From positions 8,608,942 to 8,672,941 of the forward strand of contig JABAKD010000017.1 in assembly GCA_012845835.1 (NCBI GenBank): a stretch of DNA of 64,000 nucleotides, written 5' to 3'. The DNA comes from Undaria pinnatifida (lineage: Eukaryota; Sar; Phaeophyceae; Laminariales; Alariaceae). Shown here one piece after another: positions 23,488 to 33,640 of the stretch. A program made the translations under genes and the position numbers. The notes under the pieces are model-generated. The model saw nothing but the letters and a program-made list of their open reading frames with translations, did not search any database and was not told the DNA's origin. The first letter of the stretch is position 1. Each line of letters begins with the position of its first letter.

Positions 23488-24205
23488 ATATTATAAAAAT
23501 AATAATACACTCCAGCTGTGAGAGCGAATATTTTGTCGAAACTCATCTTTGCAAGCAGTGTGTGATACTCCGATCGCGCGTATTACGGGTTGTGTGTCAT
23601 CATTAAGGATATAGGTCGGCGACTCCCCTTGCAACTACAGTGTAGCTATCAGGGTCAACAGGGTGATGTTAAGCAGTCTGTGCGCGGAAACTATAAAACC
23701 CGTTTCTGAGGGGGACAAAATCTGACAGCTGTGGAAGGAAATGCATCAGTTTATCAAGTGAATCCTGTAAGTCGAATATCCGGTGAGGGGAGGGCGGAGT
23801 TTTGAAGGACGTGGGGGCCTGATTTTGATCGAAAGGGGGGCGGGAGGGGGGGAGGGGGGGGGGAGGGGACGGGTCGAGCAGGTCAATTTGTGCGTGGAAA
23901 CTATAAATATTTCTTGTGGGGGAGGGGGGGGGAATGTGGCGGGGGGGACCGGGGGCGGGGGGGGAGGGCTTTCGCATAGATGTAGGGGTTGGCTGTACGC
24001 GTGATGCTAGGTCTAGGCGATGGTGCGGGTGGTGGGGAAGGAGTGGGCGTTGGGGACCGGGGTGGGTGGGAATTGCAGCAGTGGCATGGACGGCTCTGAA
24101 ACGATAACGAGGCGATATCCAGGGCGTGGAAGTGTTTATTACTCTGGCGGATTTCGATAGTAGTAGGTGAGGCGTTTGAGCAAGAGAAAGCGAGGAAAAA
24201 ATTAA
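23488..24205 (+). repeat. Family A copy, near full length
   Basis: This is one of the most complete copies. The A/T-rich leader and ACACTCCAGCTGTGAGAG head are followed by the CATCAGTTTATCAAGTG middle, G runs (23,836-23,865 and 23,926-23,970), the GCATAGATGTAGGGG module, and the tail GTTTGAGCAAGAGAAAGCGAGG with an A-rich end. The flanks share ATACATAT (left about 23,484, right about 24,213), a possible target duplication in AT-rich DNA. Confidence 0.88.
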
Positions 24206-24752
24206 TAAATAAATACATATATATATTATGCACCTGCTACTCTTGTACCGAAGCCTGCGTGATTGGGTTGCGACCCATGCTATTAATATGTACCGTACAA
24301 GAGGTGAACCCCATTTTTTTAGCTTTCGCGTTTGAGGAGCTCTACTATTGATTTCTTAAGCAACCTTAATCAGCATAAAACCTGATTAAGACAAGATATA
24401 AATTGCTTCCGACAATTTACAATTGCGTTGGGCTAGATATACAGCGAAATATATTCATCAAAACTGCTTATTAAATAATTACCGACGACTTTGAGGTGAG
24501 GCAGCCCCGTCAATCATAAGACGTTTGCGCTAATCAGTGCTACCTCCATATGGTAGTAGCACGCGTCTGTAACCGCAGGTACCGTCCATAATTTGTTCTC
24601 CAGACGCATGCTGCGGCCGAGGTGCACCTAAAAGCTATGGGGCTCTTCGCGTGAGGAGTTCCACACCTCAGGCGAAGACCGCGGTGGAGTTAGGGTTAGT
24701 GTTAGGGTTAGGGTGAGGGCTAGGGTTAGAGGAGGGGTATCCCTATGATGGC
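24206..24752. other. Non-coding stretch with family B scraps
   Basis: Family B terminal words (CAGTGCTACC, GTAGCACGCGTC, GCAGCCCCGTCA) occur at about 24,500-24,570. The rest is unremarkable and has no supported gene. Confidence 0.5.
24689..24729 (+). repeat. Interstitial telomere-like repeat (TTAGGG)
   Basis: Degenerate TTAGGG units (TTAGGGTTAGTGTTAGGG…) lie immediately left of a family B MITE. Confidence 0.85.
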
Positions 24753-25008
24753 GCATGATACGATAGAGGTATCATTTTTCGTCTGAAACTTTTTCTGAGT
24801 GACGGGGCTCCTTAACCCCAAAATTGTCCGAAAAACGATATTTTTTTTGCGTGATTCTCGTTATGCACCTAGGCCATTGGATACTGTCATCCGGGGTAGC
24901 AGTTTTATTTTTCTCCAAAAATCAGTTTTTGGGAGAGGCCTTAAGCTCCAAAAGTGAGGAAACCTTAGCAAAAAACAATGGTTGGTGCACCTCTATATCG
25001 TAGCGTGT
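24753..25008 (+). mobile_element. Family B MITE, ~256 bp, best copy
   Basis: The start GCATGATACGATAGAGGTAT is mirrored by the end ACCTCTATATCGTAGCGTG, giving an imperfect TIR. Between them lie TGAGTGACGGGGCTCCTTAA, CACCTAGGCCATTGG and GGGAGAGGCCTTAAGCTCC. No coding capacity. A clear target duplication was not found. Confidence 0.7.
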
Positions 25009-26529
25009 GTGTTGTCATCGTTGCCGAACGCAGGTTACTCCAAAAAAGGCCTAGGGTAGTCGAAGCAGCGTGGAAAAAAGGTTCCATGGGAGTACATAAC
25101 GCGAACCTAGAAAGAAAAAAGGTCGTTGCGCGAGTGGGTGTTCTCTGATTTGATGAAAACCGAATTCCCAAAAGTTTTCCCACCCTTGGTCCTACTTGGA
25201 AAAAATCACAAAACAGACGGGGCAACCCGCGACGAAAAGCTAGCTCCAAGGCCTATGTAGACTTTGAAAAATATAGCAAAACGCCGACGGCATTACAAGA
25301 CAACGAATATCGTCACTGTCTGTCACACCTTACTTTACTGTCGACACACACATGCTACTATTAAAACTACCAACAGATTGATGATGCGGTAATAGTACGG
25401 CAGAGGTACGCCTTGTTTTTTGGCCTGCAAGGGCCCTCACGGGAAGAGCTCTATAATGCCTCACCCAACTGTCTGATTTTGAAGCAAACTGAAGTTGCAG
25501 CTCGTTGAAAATGATTCACGGCCTAAACTACCTATAAAACATGCTTGTTATTGTTGCAAAACGAGAGTTAGTTACATTCAGACGACTTGGGTTCATATAT
25601 AAGGAGCCGCGCCATTCGGAAAATGTTTCGGACACACAGTGCTACCACGTCGATCTTAGCACGCGTCTGTGCTACCTCATCCTTAGGGCAGACAACGTGC
25701 ATTTACAGCGCCTCCTCCCCCCTGCACCGCGCGAGGGTGTAAGAGGGCAGGAGATGGTGGGTGACTAATAATGGGGATGTGGAGGGAAGATTGAAGACAA
25801 AGGCTTGCAGGTTAACTAACTTTGTCATGTACACCACGGCTAAGGTAGAAATCCGCCAAATTTGACAGGAAGGTCCGCACTTGAGAAGGTCCTGACGTTC
25901 CTCACGATGTTTGCTCCGCACTCCAAACCCCAATTTGATACATCTCGTTGTTTGCTCCGATCGCAGAACAGTCTAATGGGCTTCCACGTTTCCAAGTACA
26001 CCCACCAGATTAGGAAGCGCAAAGTGCAAATAGGCTTCCACATATACGAATGATTTCCTCAGTTGATGCGCCGGTCAGTCAGACCATAGATGCCATACTT
26101 TGCCCGATTGTGGCATTCCTGTCGCAGAACGCGTCTGCATGTTCGTCTCAAAGGATACCCACGACGCTCGAGATAAGAATGATAGCGATTCGTAACTGAT
26201 ACATCTTCAATGGTCCTCGGCGGAACCCGGAATCGAGCTGATAACGTTTCCAAACGAGGAGTGTTAGCCGCAATCGAGGCGTCGAAGTTTCCAAAAGTTA
26301 TCGGAGTGTCGATATCGAAGTGCCAAAGCTTATCGTTTCCGGTTTATTTTCGCGTTTTACTCCCCACCTGCTCATGTTGCATGCTCGTTGCTATTCTTAT
26401 TCTTCAAACGTGCTGCCCCACGCAGCAGCGTCAAACTAAATAATTGTATGTTGCCTCTCCACGATCAAGGAGGGTAACTTTTGTGGCCTCTAGTCTAAGC
26501 TTCTCAGGGCGGTTTAAACGAGTGGGTAC
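25009..26529. other. Stretch without a supported gene
   Basis: Short frames on both strands (63-94 residues) are unrecognised. A C/G-rich patch and family B end words (GTGCTACC, TAGCACGCGTC) lie near 25,640-25,680. On the minus strand 26,253-25,840 reads as protein-like basic sequence interrupted by a stop, with no known motif. Confidence 0.4.
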
Positions 26530-26850
26530 CCTGGTCGTTGGCAATATTGCAAAGCAATTGCAACCTGAGGCGCTAATGTGGCGGCATCGTCACCGCCAAC
26601 GCCTCTGTGTATACTATCCAGTCCAACACCTCGGACCCGAGTTCCATGGTGAACTTGTGTTCTGGCGGCGGTTTGTTGACAAAGGTGATGACGTGCGCGG
26701 CGGTGTGTTGTCGGCGCGGCCGATGCGCCATTTGCTTGAGCGCCCGGCACAACGTACCTTAATCTCGGACGCGTCAAAGTCCGCCATCGGGGGATACTGT
26801 CTTCAACCCGGCGTTTATCGGCGCTGTGATTTCACGACATGCACCGCCGC
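26530..26850 (+). mobile_element. Fossil fragment of a YR retrotransposon
   Basis: The translated region matches, at protein level, the stretch just before and within the RNase H-like region of the element at 14-20 kb. Shared words are GPEF, ELVFWRRF, MRHLLERP and SDASK…GGYCL. It is a diverged, isolated piece of the same superfamily with no ends visible. It is broken and old compared with the 14-kb element. Confidence 0.65.
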
Positions 26851-26924
26851 GGAATCGTTGGTTGAGCTATGCCAGCACAGCAGAACCACCCCCGCCCTTA
26901 CGAAGGGTTTGTGTTTTTTGGATC

Positions 26925-27012
26925 GATCGCGTGATACGACAGGGGTACCGGTACTACTTTTTGACATTTGTGTTTCTGAACGACGGCGTTCCTTACCCCA
27001 CACCCGTCCCAT
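26925..27012 (+). repeat. Family B MITE fragment
   Basis: GCGTGATACGACAGGGGTAC followed by TTTCTGAACGACGGCGTTCC is the left third of family B. It ends at the ATTAATG minisatellite. Confidence 0.5.
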
Positions 27013-27014
27013 CC

Positions 27015-27310
27015 TTGATTAATGATTAATGATTAATGATCAACGATTAATGTCTCACTAACGATTAATGATTCATCAGTAACGATTAGTGATTAATGAT
27101 TAATGATTAATGATCAATGGTTAATGATTAATAATTATTGATTATTGTCTCACCAATGGTTAATGATTAATGAGTAATGATTCATGATCAATGATTAATG
27201 ATTAATGCTTAATGATTAATGCTTAATGATTAATGCTTGAAGATTAATGATTACAGATTAATGATTAAATATTAATATAATTAATGATTAATGATTAATG
27301 GTTAATCATT
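27015..27310 (+). repeat. ATTAATG minisatellite
   Basis: About 300 bp of degenerate ATTAATG/ATTAATGATT units, with two TGTCTCAC(T/C)AA interruptions suggesting a longer higher-order unit. It is followed by three GATGTCTCATCCTTG-like units (27,330-27,395). Confidence 0.9.
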
Positions 27311-27537
27311 CATAATGAACATATCATCTTTGATGTCTCATCCTTGAGGTCTCATCCTTGAGGTCTTATCCTTGAAGTCGCTCATCCTTGGCTATCGTGG
27401 AACCAGCCGATACTACAACGACACTACAATGATACTATAATACATGCTACAATGATACAACAACACCGTACTTTCTTTTGATACTATCATTGGCGTTTTA
27501 CAAAACATCGTTCATGCTATATGAATGAGCTATATAT
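27311..27537. other. Low-complexity continuation
   Basis: Short repeats of (G)AGGTCTCATCCTTG and of (A)CACTACAATGATAC. No coding signal. Confidence 0.6.
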
Positions 27538-27690
27538 ATTTGCCTAGGCCATTGGATTGATAATCGGTAATGAACATTCTATTTTTTGTCAAAGTCGGCC
27601 TTTGGGTAGCAAGGTAGTGGGCTCTTCACGCCAGGAGCCTCAGTAGACGACATCGATGCTACCCATATATATGCCATGTCGTAGCATGCA
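27538..27690 (+). repeat. Family B MITE, right part
   Basis: TGCCTAGGCCATTGG, TGGGCTCTTCACGCCAGGAG and CATCGATGCTACCC are in family B order; the left part is missing. Confidence 0.5.
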
Positions 27691-27704
27691 TCGAGTGGGA
27701 TGTG

Positions 27705-28112
27705 ATGTGTAAGAGCACCACGCAAAAACGCGAAGTACAAGTGTTTCCAAGCTTCGAACGAACGCGTCGCGTACGGCTACCCTCGTTGGGGGTTTCGACG
27801 CATTCATTATCCCTTTTGCCCGGGATGCTTCCGTGTGGGCGATGCTGCAATCAGTATCGTCGTTTCTATCGACATTGTTCCTTTTCTGAATGTCCAAAGG
27901 AGTCATTATCGCAGCTATCGTCAGAAACGGTGGCAGAATCATGGGGGCAAGTTGGGGCTATGCATTTTGTGGCCGCCGACGGGACTCCCAGAAAGGTGAA
28001 CGACCACTATATAGTACGGGCCCAGCGTTGTGAAACGCCTAGTTCTTTCTGCCCCAGCCTGCGTACCCTTCTTGTATATAGTATAATACATAAAATTACT
28101 CTCCAGCTGTGA
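27705..28112 (+). CDS. Hypothetical protein fragment cut by family A
   Basis: The frame is open for 135 residues from the ATG at 27,705 (MCKSTTQKREVQVF). A Cys-rich patch (CGRCCNQYRRFYRHC, then SEC) sits near residue 50, followed by a polar segment ending HFVAADGTPRKVNDHYIVR. Composition is that of real protein rather than a repeat. The last residues are encoded by the family A leader that begins near 28,082, so the original gene probably continued and was cut by that insertion. The Cys spacing could bind zinc, but I know of no matching family. The upstream exon, if any, is not identified. Confidence 0.35.
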   Translation: MCKSTTQKREVQVFPSFERTRRVRLPSLGVSTHSLSLLPGMLPCGRCCNQYRRFYRHCSFSECPKESLSQLSSETVAESWGQVGAMHFVAADGTPRKVNDHYIVRAQRCETPSSFCPSLRTLLVYSIIHKITLQL

Positions 28113-28341
28113 GATCGAAGATTTTGTCGAAACTCATCTTTACAAGCTGCTGTGTGTGATACTTCGATCGCGCGTACTACTGGGTGTGTGTCCTCATTAA
28201 GGATAGAGGTCGGCGATTCCCCTTGGAACTACATGTAACAGAGTAGCTTACCAGGGTGAACAGGGTGATGTTAGCCAGTCTGTGCGCGGAAACGATATAA
28301 CTCGGGACAAAACATGACAGCTGTGGAAGGAAATGCATCAG
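28082..28341 (+). repeat. Left part of a family A copy split by the LTR element
   Basis: It runs from the leader and CTCTCCAGCTGTGAGATCG to GGAAATGCATCAG at the insertion point. Confidence 0.85.
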
Positions 28342-29211
28342 TGTTAAGGAATCAGTGGCGTAATATTGTTCTCTTTGACCACTTGCAAAAAGTTGTTTGT
28401 TTATTACGCTCGCTGTGTAACGTGTACGAGGCAACCACGTGGCGCACCCCGATGGAGTATGTAGAGGAGGGCACAATATATAATACAGCATGCACAGAGC
28501 CGCACCAGTCGCAGGCTCTCAAACACAAACAGAAGAAGCTCAGTACCTTGTCGTCAAAGGCTCCTCATCATATAAACCACCCAGGAGAACCTCAGTGCCT
28601 GTCGTCAAAGGCTCCGTATATAAATCACACAGGGGTGAGCCGTACCTGTCGTCACGCTCCACCCTGTCATATATCCGAGTAGTATCTTGTCATCATCAAA
28701 GCCCGGGCCGTATATTATCATCGCGACTGCCTCTCAGGGAGGAAGCCGCACACACTGCCGAGGCATACACCAAATTGCGCCTCGACATATGATGCTACAA
28801 AACCCCATAATAATGTACGAAACGCCAAATCTCCGCAGACCAGTATCGAGCAACCGCATAACACAAACAAAGGTTAACTAATAGTTTACCCAAACTAAGC
28901 CTTATACAACACTCTCCCCAGCACTCTCCCCCCCTGAAACGGCGGGATACCACGTCGGCCGGACATACGGGGGGACCTGTCAACATCCAAGCGATTTCAT
29001 TTCCTGGGGATGCCGGGGAGAATATTTTCAAGTTCGACATGGGGAAAGTCCGAAAAATTTTATTATTGTGGATGGTGGGATTTGAACCCACGACCCAAAA
29101 AACCCATGGTCTGCCGACGGCGCCATTTGTTGAGGATTTGGTGGAGTATTAGTCCGTTTGACCACTTGAAAAAGGTTAACCAATAGCTTGCCCAAACTAC
29201 GCCTCATAACA
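28342..29211 (-). mobile_element. Miniature LTR retrotransposon (TRIM-like), non-coding
   Basis: This is a fossil of about 870 bp. Terminal repeats that begin TGTT and end AACA lie at 28,342-28,911 and 29,128-29,211; they share TTTGACCACTTG and CCCAAACTA and differ in length. Read on the minus strand, a primer-binding-like site (TGGCGCCGTCGGCAGACC) lies one or two bases inside the 29-kb repeat, and a purine-rich tract lies just before the 28-kb repeat. That is the standard LTR element order. There is no gag or pol, as in TRIM elements. The flanks read TCAG and TCAC, a possible worn 4-bp duplication. The internal part also holds a tRNA-like T-arm. It is inserted in a family A copy. Confidence 0.72.
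28540..28680 (+). repeat. Short tandem units inside the longer LTR
   Basis: Three to four roughly 45-bp units built around CTGTCGTCAAAGGCTCC lie within the 28-kb terminal repeat. Confidence 0.7.
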
Positions 29212-29820
29212 TCACTTTAGCAAGTGTATCCTGTAAGTCGTGCAACCGCTGAGGGGGGGTCGGAGGTTTTAAGGGTGTGGGGGTCTGGGTTTGAACAAGA
29301 GGGAGCGGGGGGGGACGGGCGGGGCAACTCAATCTGTGCGCGGAAACTACAAATCCTTTAAGGGGACAAATCTGACGGTTGTGGAAGGAATGCATCAGTT
29401 TATTATCATGAATATCCTGTAAGTCGTACAACCGGTGAGGAGAGGGCGGAGTGTTCGAAGGGGTGGGGAGGGGGGGTTCCAACAGCTTTAAGTCGCATAG
29501 ATGTAGGGGTTTGCTATACGCATGGTGCTAGGTATAGGCGATGGTGCGGGTGGTGAGTAAGGAGGGCACGTTGGGGGGGGGAGAGGTATGAATTGGAGCT
29601 ACGGCACGGATGGCTAGAAATATAATCAGGTGATATCAACTGCCTGGTAGTGTTTATTACTCTGGCAGATTTTGATTTAGGGTGGGGCATTTGGACAAGA
29701 GGGATAGGGGGGCAGGGGGGGGGGGCAATCTGCGCGCGGAAACTATAAATCCTTAAAGGGGACAGATCTGACGGTTGCAGAAGGAATGCATCAGTTTATA
29801 TCACCTGCCTGGTATTGTCA
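29212..29820 (+). repeat. Right part of the family A copy split by the LTR element
   Basis: It resumes with a variant of TTTATCAAGTG…ATCCTGTAAGTCG and carries G runs, two GGAAACTA(C/T)AAATCCTT modules and the GTAGGGGTTTGCTATACGC module. Confidence 0.8.
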
Positions 29821-29969
29821 ATTATTCTAGCGGATTTGATGTTATTAATAGTGTGGTGTACAAAACAAAATTGTGTTTATATATGTGCCGTAGACGGTGA
29901 TGTTTACGTTACCTGGCACTCGATTCCGTATGCTGCTGTTGATGTTTTTCTTACGTTATATCGTTATAT

Positions 29970-30058
29970 CGTACAATCGAGTCCGTGGTCACAGGACAGG
30001 CTCCAGTCACTCTGCAGTGGACGAATACCCCAGGGAAAAAACACAAGCAAACCAAAGG
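29970..30058 (-). repeat. LINE tail fragment
   Basis: The segment CGTGGTCACAGGACAGGCTCCAGTCACTCTG and the AATACCCCAGGGAAAAA that follows match the LINE tail in complement. The coding-looking frame across it is a by-product. Confidence 0.6.
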
Positions 30059-30077
30059 TGTGTCAGATGCGTGCTGC

Positions 30078-30200
30078 AAATATTACTAATATTGCTAGTA
30101 GTAGTACTAAGATTGCTAGTAGTAGTACTAATGTTGCTAATACTAAAACTTTTAGTAGTACTAGTAGTACTTTTCTACTAGTGTCAGTACTACTAGTGCG
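30078..30200 (+). repeat. TAGTAGTACTA-type minisatellite
   Basis: Degenerate units of GCTAGTAGTAGTACTAA lie between the LINE scrap and unassigned sequence. Confidence 0.8.
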
Positions 30201-30634
30201 GCATGGGTGCACCTTAGCATGTACTCAGTAAGTTTTACTCATCTCCTGGCTTGACCAGTTCTGTACCGCACCTCCGACGCCACATGGGACGATAAACGAA
30301 ACGCGACAAATCCATGAGCATGACCAATGCCATGGCCTCGGCATACGGCCAACAACATTGCAAAACATGAACGATACCCCGACGATGCTGACGTTCGGAA
30401 CCCCGCTATGATCTGCGCGAGCCGTACATTTCTATCAGACACTCCTGTCACAAGTACATGAGGCTGACATGGGTGCACCACGGACTTTCCCCGGCTGGCC
30501 CCCATTCAAGTCGAAAATGTATCCGGGGACGCTTTACCCAGCTCAAGAACCCTTCCCAGCACAGTACTGTATAAACCCCAGATCGCCCAAGTCCAGTATC
30601 AAACCACTTGATATCACAACAACCGTCCTATTAT
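30201..30634. other. Stretch without a supported gene
   Basis: Minus-strand frames in this stretch read like protein (an 88-residue frame at 30,505-30,239, and a second frame ending …MALVMLMDLSRFVYRPMW…), but both cannot be right. No motif or splice pair favours either. Confidence 0.35.
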
Positions 30635-31690
30635 TAAAAAACTAATAATACGATCTAGCTGTGAGATCGAAGATTTGTCGAAACTCATCTTTGCAAGCTG
30701 TGTGTGATACTCCGATCGCGCGTATTGCTGGGTGTGTGTCCTCATTAAGGACATAAGTCGGCGACTCCTCTTGGAACTACATTGTAGCTATCAGGGTCAA
30801 CAGGGTGATGTTGGTCAGTCTGTGCGCGGAAACTATAAAACCCGTTTCTGAGGGGGACAAAATCTAATAGCTGTGGAAGGAAATGCATCCGTTTATCAAG
30901 TATGTCCTGTGAGTCGTATAACCGGTGAGGGCAGGGCGGCGATTTTAGGGGCGTGGGGGCCTGGGTTTGAACAAGAGGGAGCGGGGGGGGGGGGGGGGGG
31001 GGGGGATCTGTAGGCGGAAACAACTATAAATCCTTTAAAGGGATAAATCTGACGGTTGTGGAAGGAATACATCAGTTTATCATGTATATCCTGTAAGTCG
31101 TACAACCGGTGAGGAGAGGGCGGAGTGTTTGAAGGGGGGGGGAGGGGGGCATTTCCAACAGCTGTAGGTCGCGTAGATGTATATCAGTTAGGAGCTTGCT
31201 ATCCCCGCGGTGCTAGGTCTAGGCGATGGTGCGGGTGGTGGGGAAGGAGGGGGCGGGGGCGGCGGCGGGGGGATAAATTAGAGCTACGTCATGAATGGCT
31301 AGAAAGGTAATGCGGTGAAATCCAGTGTCTGGTTAGTAGTGTTTACTACTCTGGCCGATTTTGAGTTTAGCTGGCGCGGGAGAGCAAAAAAAAACGAGGG
31401 GGAGGGTCGAGGAGGGACGGGGGGTGGGAACAAACCCCTATAGGTCGCATGAACACACCTGCTGGGAGGAACTTTACTGTACGTGATAGGCCTAGCCGAT
31501 GGTGCAGGTGGTAGGGAAGGAGTGAGCGGGGCGGGGGGGGGGGGGGGGGGGATAAATGAATTGGAGCTGCGGCATGGCTGGTTGGATGGGACATGAGGTG
31601 ATATCAGCTGTCTGGTGGTGTTTTATTATTCTAGAAGATTCTATTTTAGGTGGGGCGGCAGGGGAGGGGGCGGAGGGGGCTGTATTTTGG
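30635..31690 (+). repeat. Family A copy with repeated late modules
   Basis: After the standard head and middle (to about 30,910) the G-rich block is followed by GATAAATCTGACGGTTG and CATCAGTTTATCATG again. Two copies of the CGGTGCTAGG/GATGGTGCGGGTGG module then occur (about 31,205 and 31,490), each with G runs. The copy is longer than others through internal module repetition. Confidence 0.8.
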
Positions 31691-31789
31691 TGTGTGTCAA
31701 GGGGGGGGGGGTGGGGGCAACGGGTTTTTGGCAATATCCCGTATATTCCAACAACCAGGCCTGGCCATTTATATGAATGACCTTTGGTT

Positions 31790-31882
31790 TGTGTGTTTTC
31801 TGAGGTATTCCTCAGCTCCAGAGTGGCTGGAGGCTGTCCTGTGACCACGGACTCGATTATGCGAGTTAACGCTTGAGAACCA
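31790..31882 (+). repeat. LINE tail fragment
   Basis: TGAGGTATTCCTCAGCTCCAG … GTGACCACGGACTCGATTATGCGAG is followed by a short CAA-rich end, as in the LINE tails at 41.4 and 47.4 kb. Confidence 0.65.
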
Positions 31883-31929
31883 CAACAACAACACCATGGA
31901 TACAAGACAACCATTTTGGACTGAAGACA

Positions 31930-32240
31930 ACCATTTTGGAATGTAGAACTGTGGTATACAGTGTGTTATACCTTTGTGGTGTGTTATTTTACATGGATCG
32001 CAAGATAGAACATTTCAATCGACATAGGCAACCACGTAGTGTTACCATGATATTTTTACCGTGCCGATGTGGGGCTCTGAGGTCGCCAATTGTCAGACAG
32101 AGACGCATATTGCAAATGCAGCAATCGACGAGGTGGTGTGGTCATGCAATGTCACCACCATTGATCACGAGGAGAAGTACTATGTGTGAGATACGGCGGA
32201 CTCCGATCAACTTGTCATCGACCGTCAGGTGAAAGGACAT
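31930..32240 (+). pseudogene. Unknown protein family U, copy 2
   Basis: One frame reads VPMWGSEVANCQTETHIANAAID then EVVWSCN…TTIDHEEKYYV up to a stop, and resumes in the same frame with DTADSDQLVID…KGHPYKCLRN. It is related in DNA to 21.63-21.78 kb and in protein to 37.7 and 43.6 kb. The conserved core is N-x4-E-x-HIA, then VV/VI and a Cys-Asn pair. I do not recognise the family. Interruptions mark it as a relic, unless short introns are used. Confidence 0.4.
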
Positions 32241-32270
32241 CCCTACAAATGTCTTCGTAACCTCTGGTAG

Positions 32271-32606
32271 TTGCTTCGTACAACAAGGAAATATGGCAAT
32301 CTTAATACCAAAAATCTCAATCTCAGTTTTTCTACACTACTACTACATACAGATCTCCCGAATGAAGCACTTGAAGTAACAGCGAGTTCGCGCGTGAAGG
32401 AAAAAGTCCAAGCAAGCGGGAGTATTATGTTGAAAAAAAAATTCGAAAAAGCAAAAAATACGGTTTTCACACACATGGAAACCCAACCCCAAGTGATTAA
32501 TTTTCCACCTTCGGAGCAGACGACACGACAATTGTGCGTTTTTAGTAGTACTGTCTATCATAACCACAGTTGGTTCGGTACAATAAGGCCAAAATACCTT
32601 CGATAA
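32271..32606 (+). CDS. Hypothetical protein downstream of family U
   Basis: An open frame of 111 residues has a hydrophilic Lys/Glu-rich middle (SRVKEKVQ, KKKFEKAKNTVF) and ordinary composition. It starts about 30 bp after the family U stretch in another frame, so it may be the same gene after a splice or a break. No motif recognised. The start codon is uncertain, because the frame may be an internal exon rather than a start. Confidence 0.25.
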   Translation: MLRTTRKYGNLNTKNLNLSFSTLLLHTDLPNEALEVTASSRVKEKVQASGSIMLKKKFEKAKNTVFTHMETQPQVINFPPSEQTTRQLCVFSSTVYHNHSWFGTIRPKYLR

Positions 32607-32789
32607 CGACAAATACAACAATATGTATATCGTTTCCGTATCGAAACACCCAAAACATCGGTAATGATAATGACAATGGACTCGAAAACCGGCGCAAAAA
32701 GCCCATGTTCATATCGTCCGGGGTGTTTCGTTATCATCAAGGTGACCCGTAAATACAAACAACTACTACTACTATTGATACCGCTCCCT
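32607..32789. other. Short unassigned stretch
   Basis: AT-rich, with GTTATCATCAAGGTGACCC near 32,735 and a few ACTACTACT units. No gene seen. Confidence 0.5.
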
Positions 32790-33640
32790 ATGGTATATCA
32801 AGAATCGTAAGGGATGTCCCACGGGATGGCGACCATTCGACCGATGGGTTGTCCAAGGATCTTTCCCATCGGCTGTCCCACAGGACGCCCTGTAGTCTCC
32901 TAATCCCTACCACTGGATATCCCACGGGGACTCCAAACATCCTACTATGGGCTGTCCCATCGGATGATACACGGGATGCTCCATGATACGTCGTTCGGAT
33001 GCCGCGCGGTCTATGGACGTTTCATGGTTTAGACCCCATGGGCCATTTCATGGGATGGTATCCATTGATTGGGATGTCCATCGTCCCATGGGATATACCC
33101 CACATCACATCGAATGCGATACCCATGGGAGGCCGTTCATTCCACATGGATGGTATATATATGATATCTCACGGGACATTACATCCCATTATGCTCATAT
33201 GGGACGTCGTCCATCCATTGGGGTTTCATAAAAACCATGCGATGTTCCGTGGGACGTCGTCCATCCACTGGGTCTCATACAAACCATGCGATGTCCCGTG
33301 GGATCGCCCAGGAGTTGTTGTTCAAACCATGGGATACCCGCATAGGACATTACATCCCATGCCCATGGGGAGCCGTTCATCTCGTGGGATGTCCCATGGG
33401 ATGAATAATGAAATGGTCGGGGACGGGGATGAATTATGAGATGGGCTATGGGGTGTCGTTCTCCACTCGATAAATGTTGTCGTGGGGTATCTAATGGGAT
33501 TTAATAGGATATCCCCTGAGACTTCTTATCTATGGTATTTCCTGCGGGGCTACCTATGCGATGTCAGATGAGATAATCCCATTCGACACCCCATGGGAGA
33601 TCCAATCGACGTCTTAGATGGGATGCCCTGTATAGCGGTT
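32790..33640. repeat. Degenerate array of CCCATGGG-like palindromic words
   Basis: Over about 850 bp, words such as GGGATGTCCCATGGGAT, CCCATGGGA and CCCACGGGA recur every 10-40 bases on both strands without a fixed period. Longer near-copies occur (for example GTGGGACGTCGTCCATCCA at about 33,190-33,265). It is not coding; frames here translate the words as MPWDV-like repeats. Confidence 0.85.
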
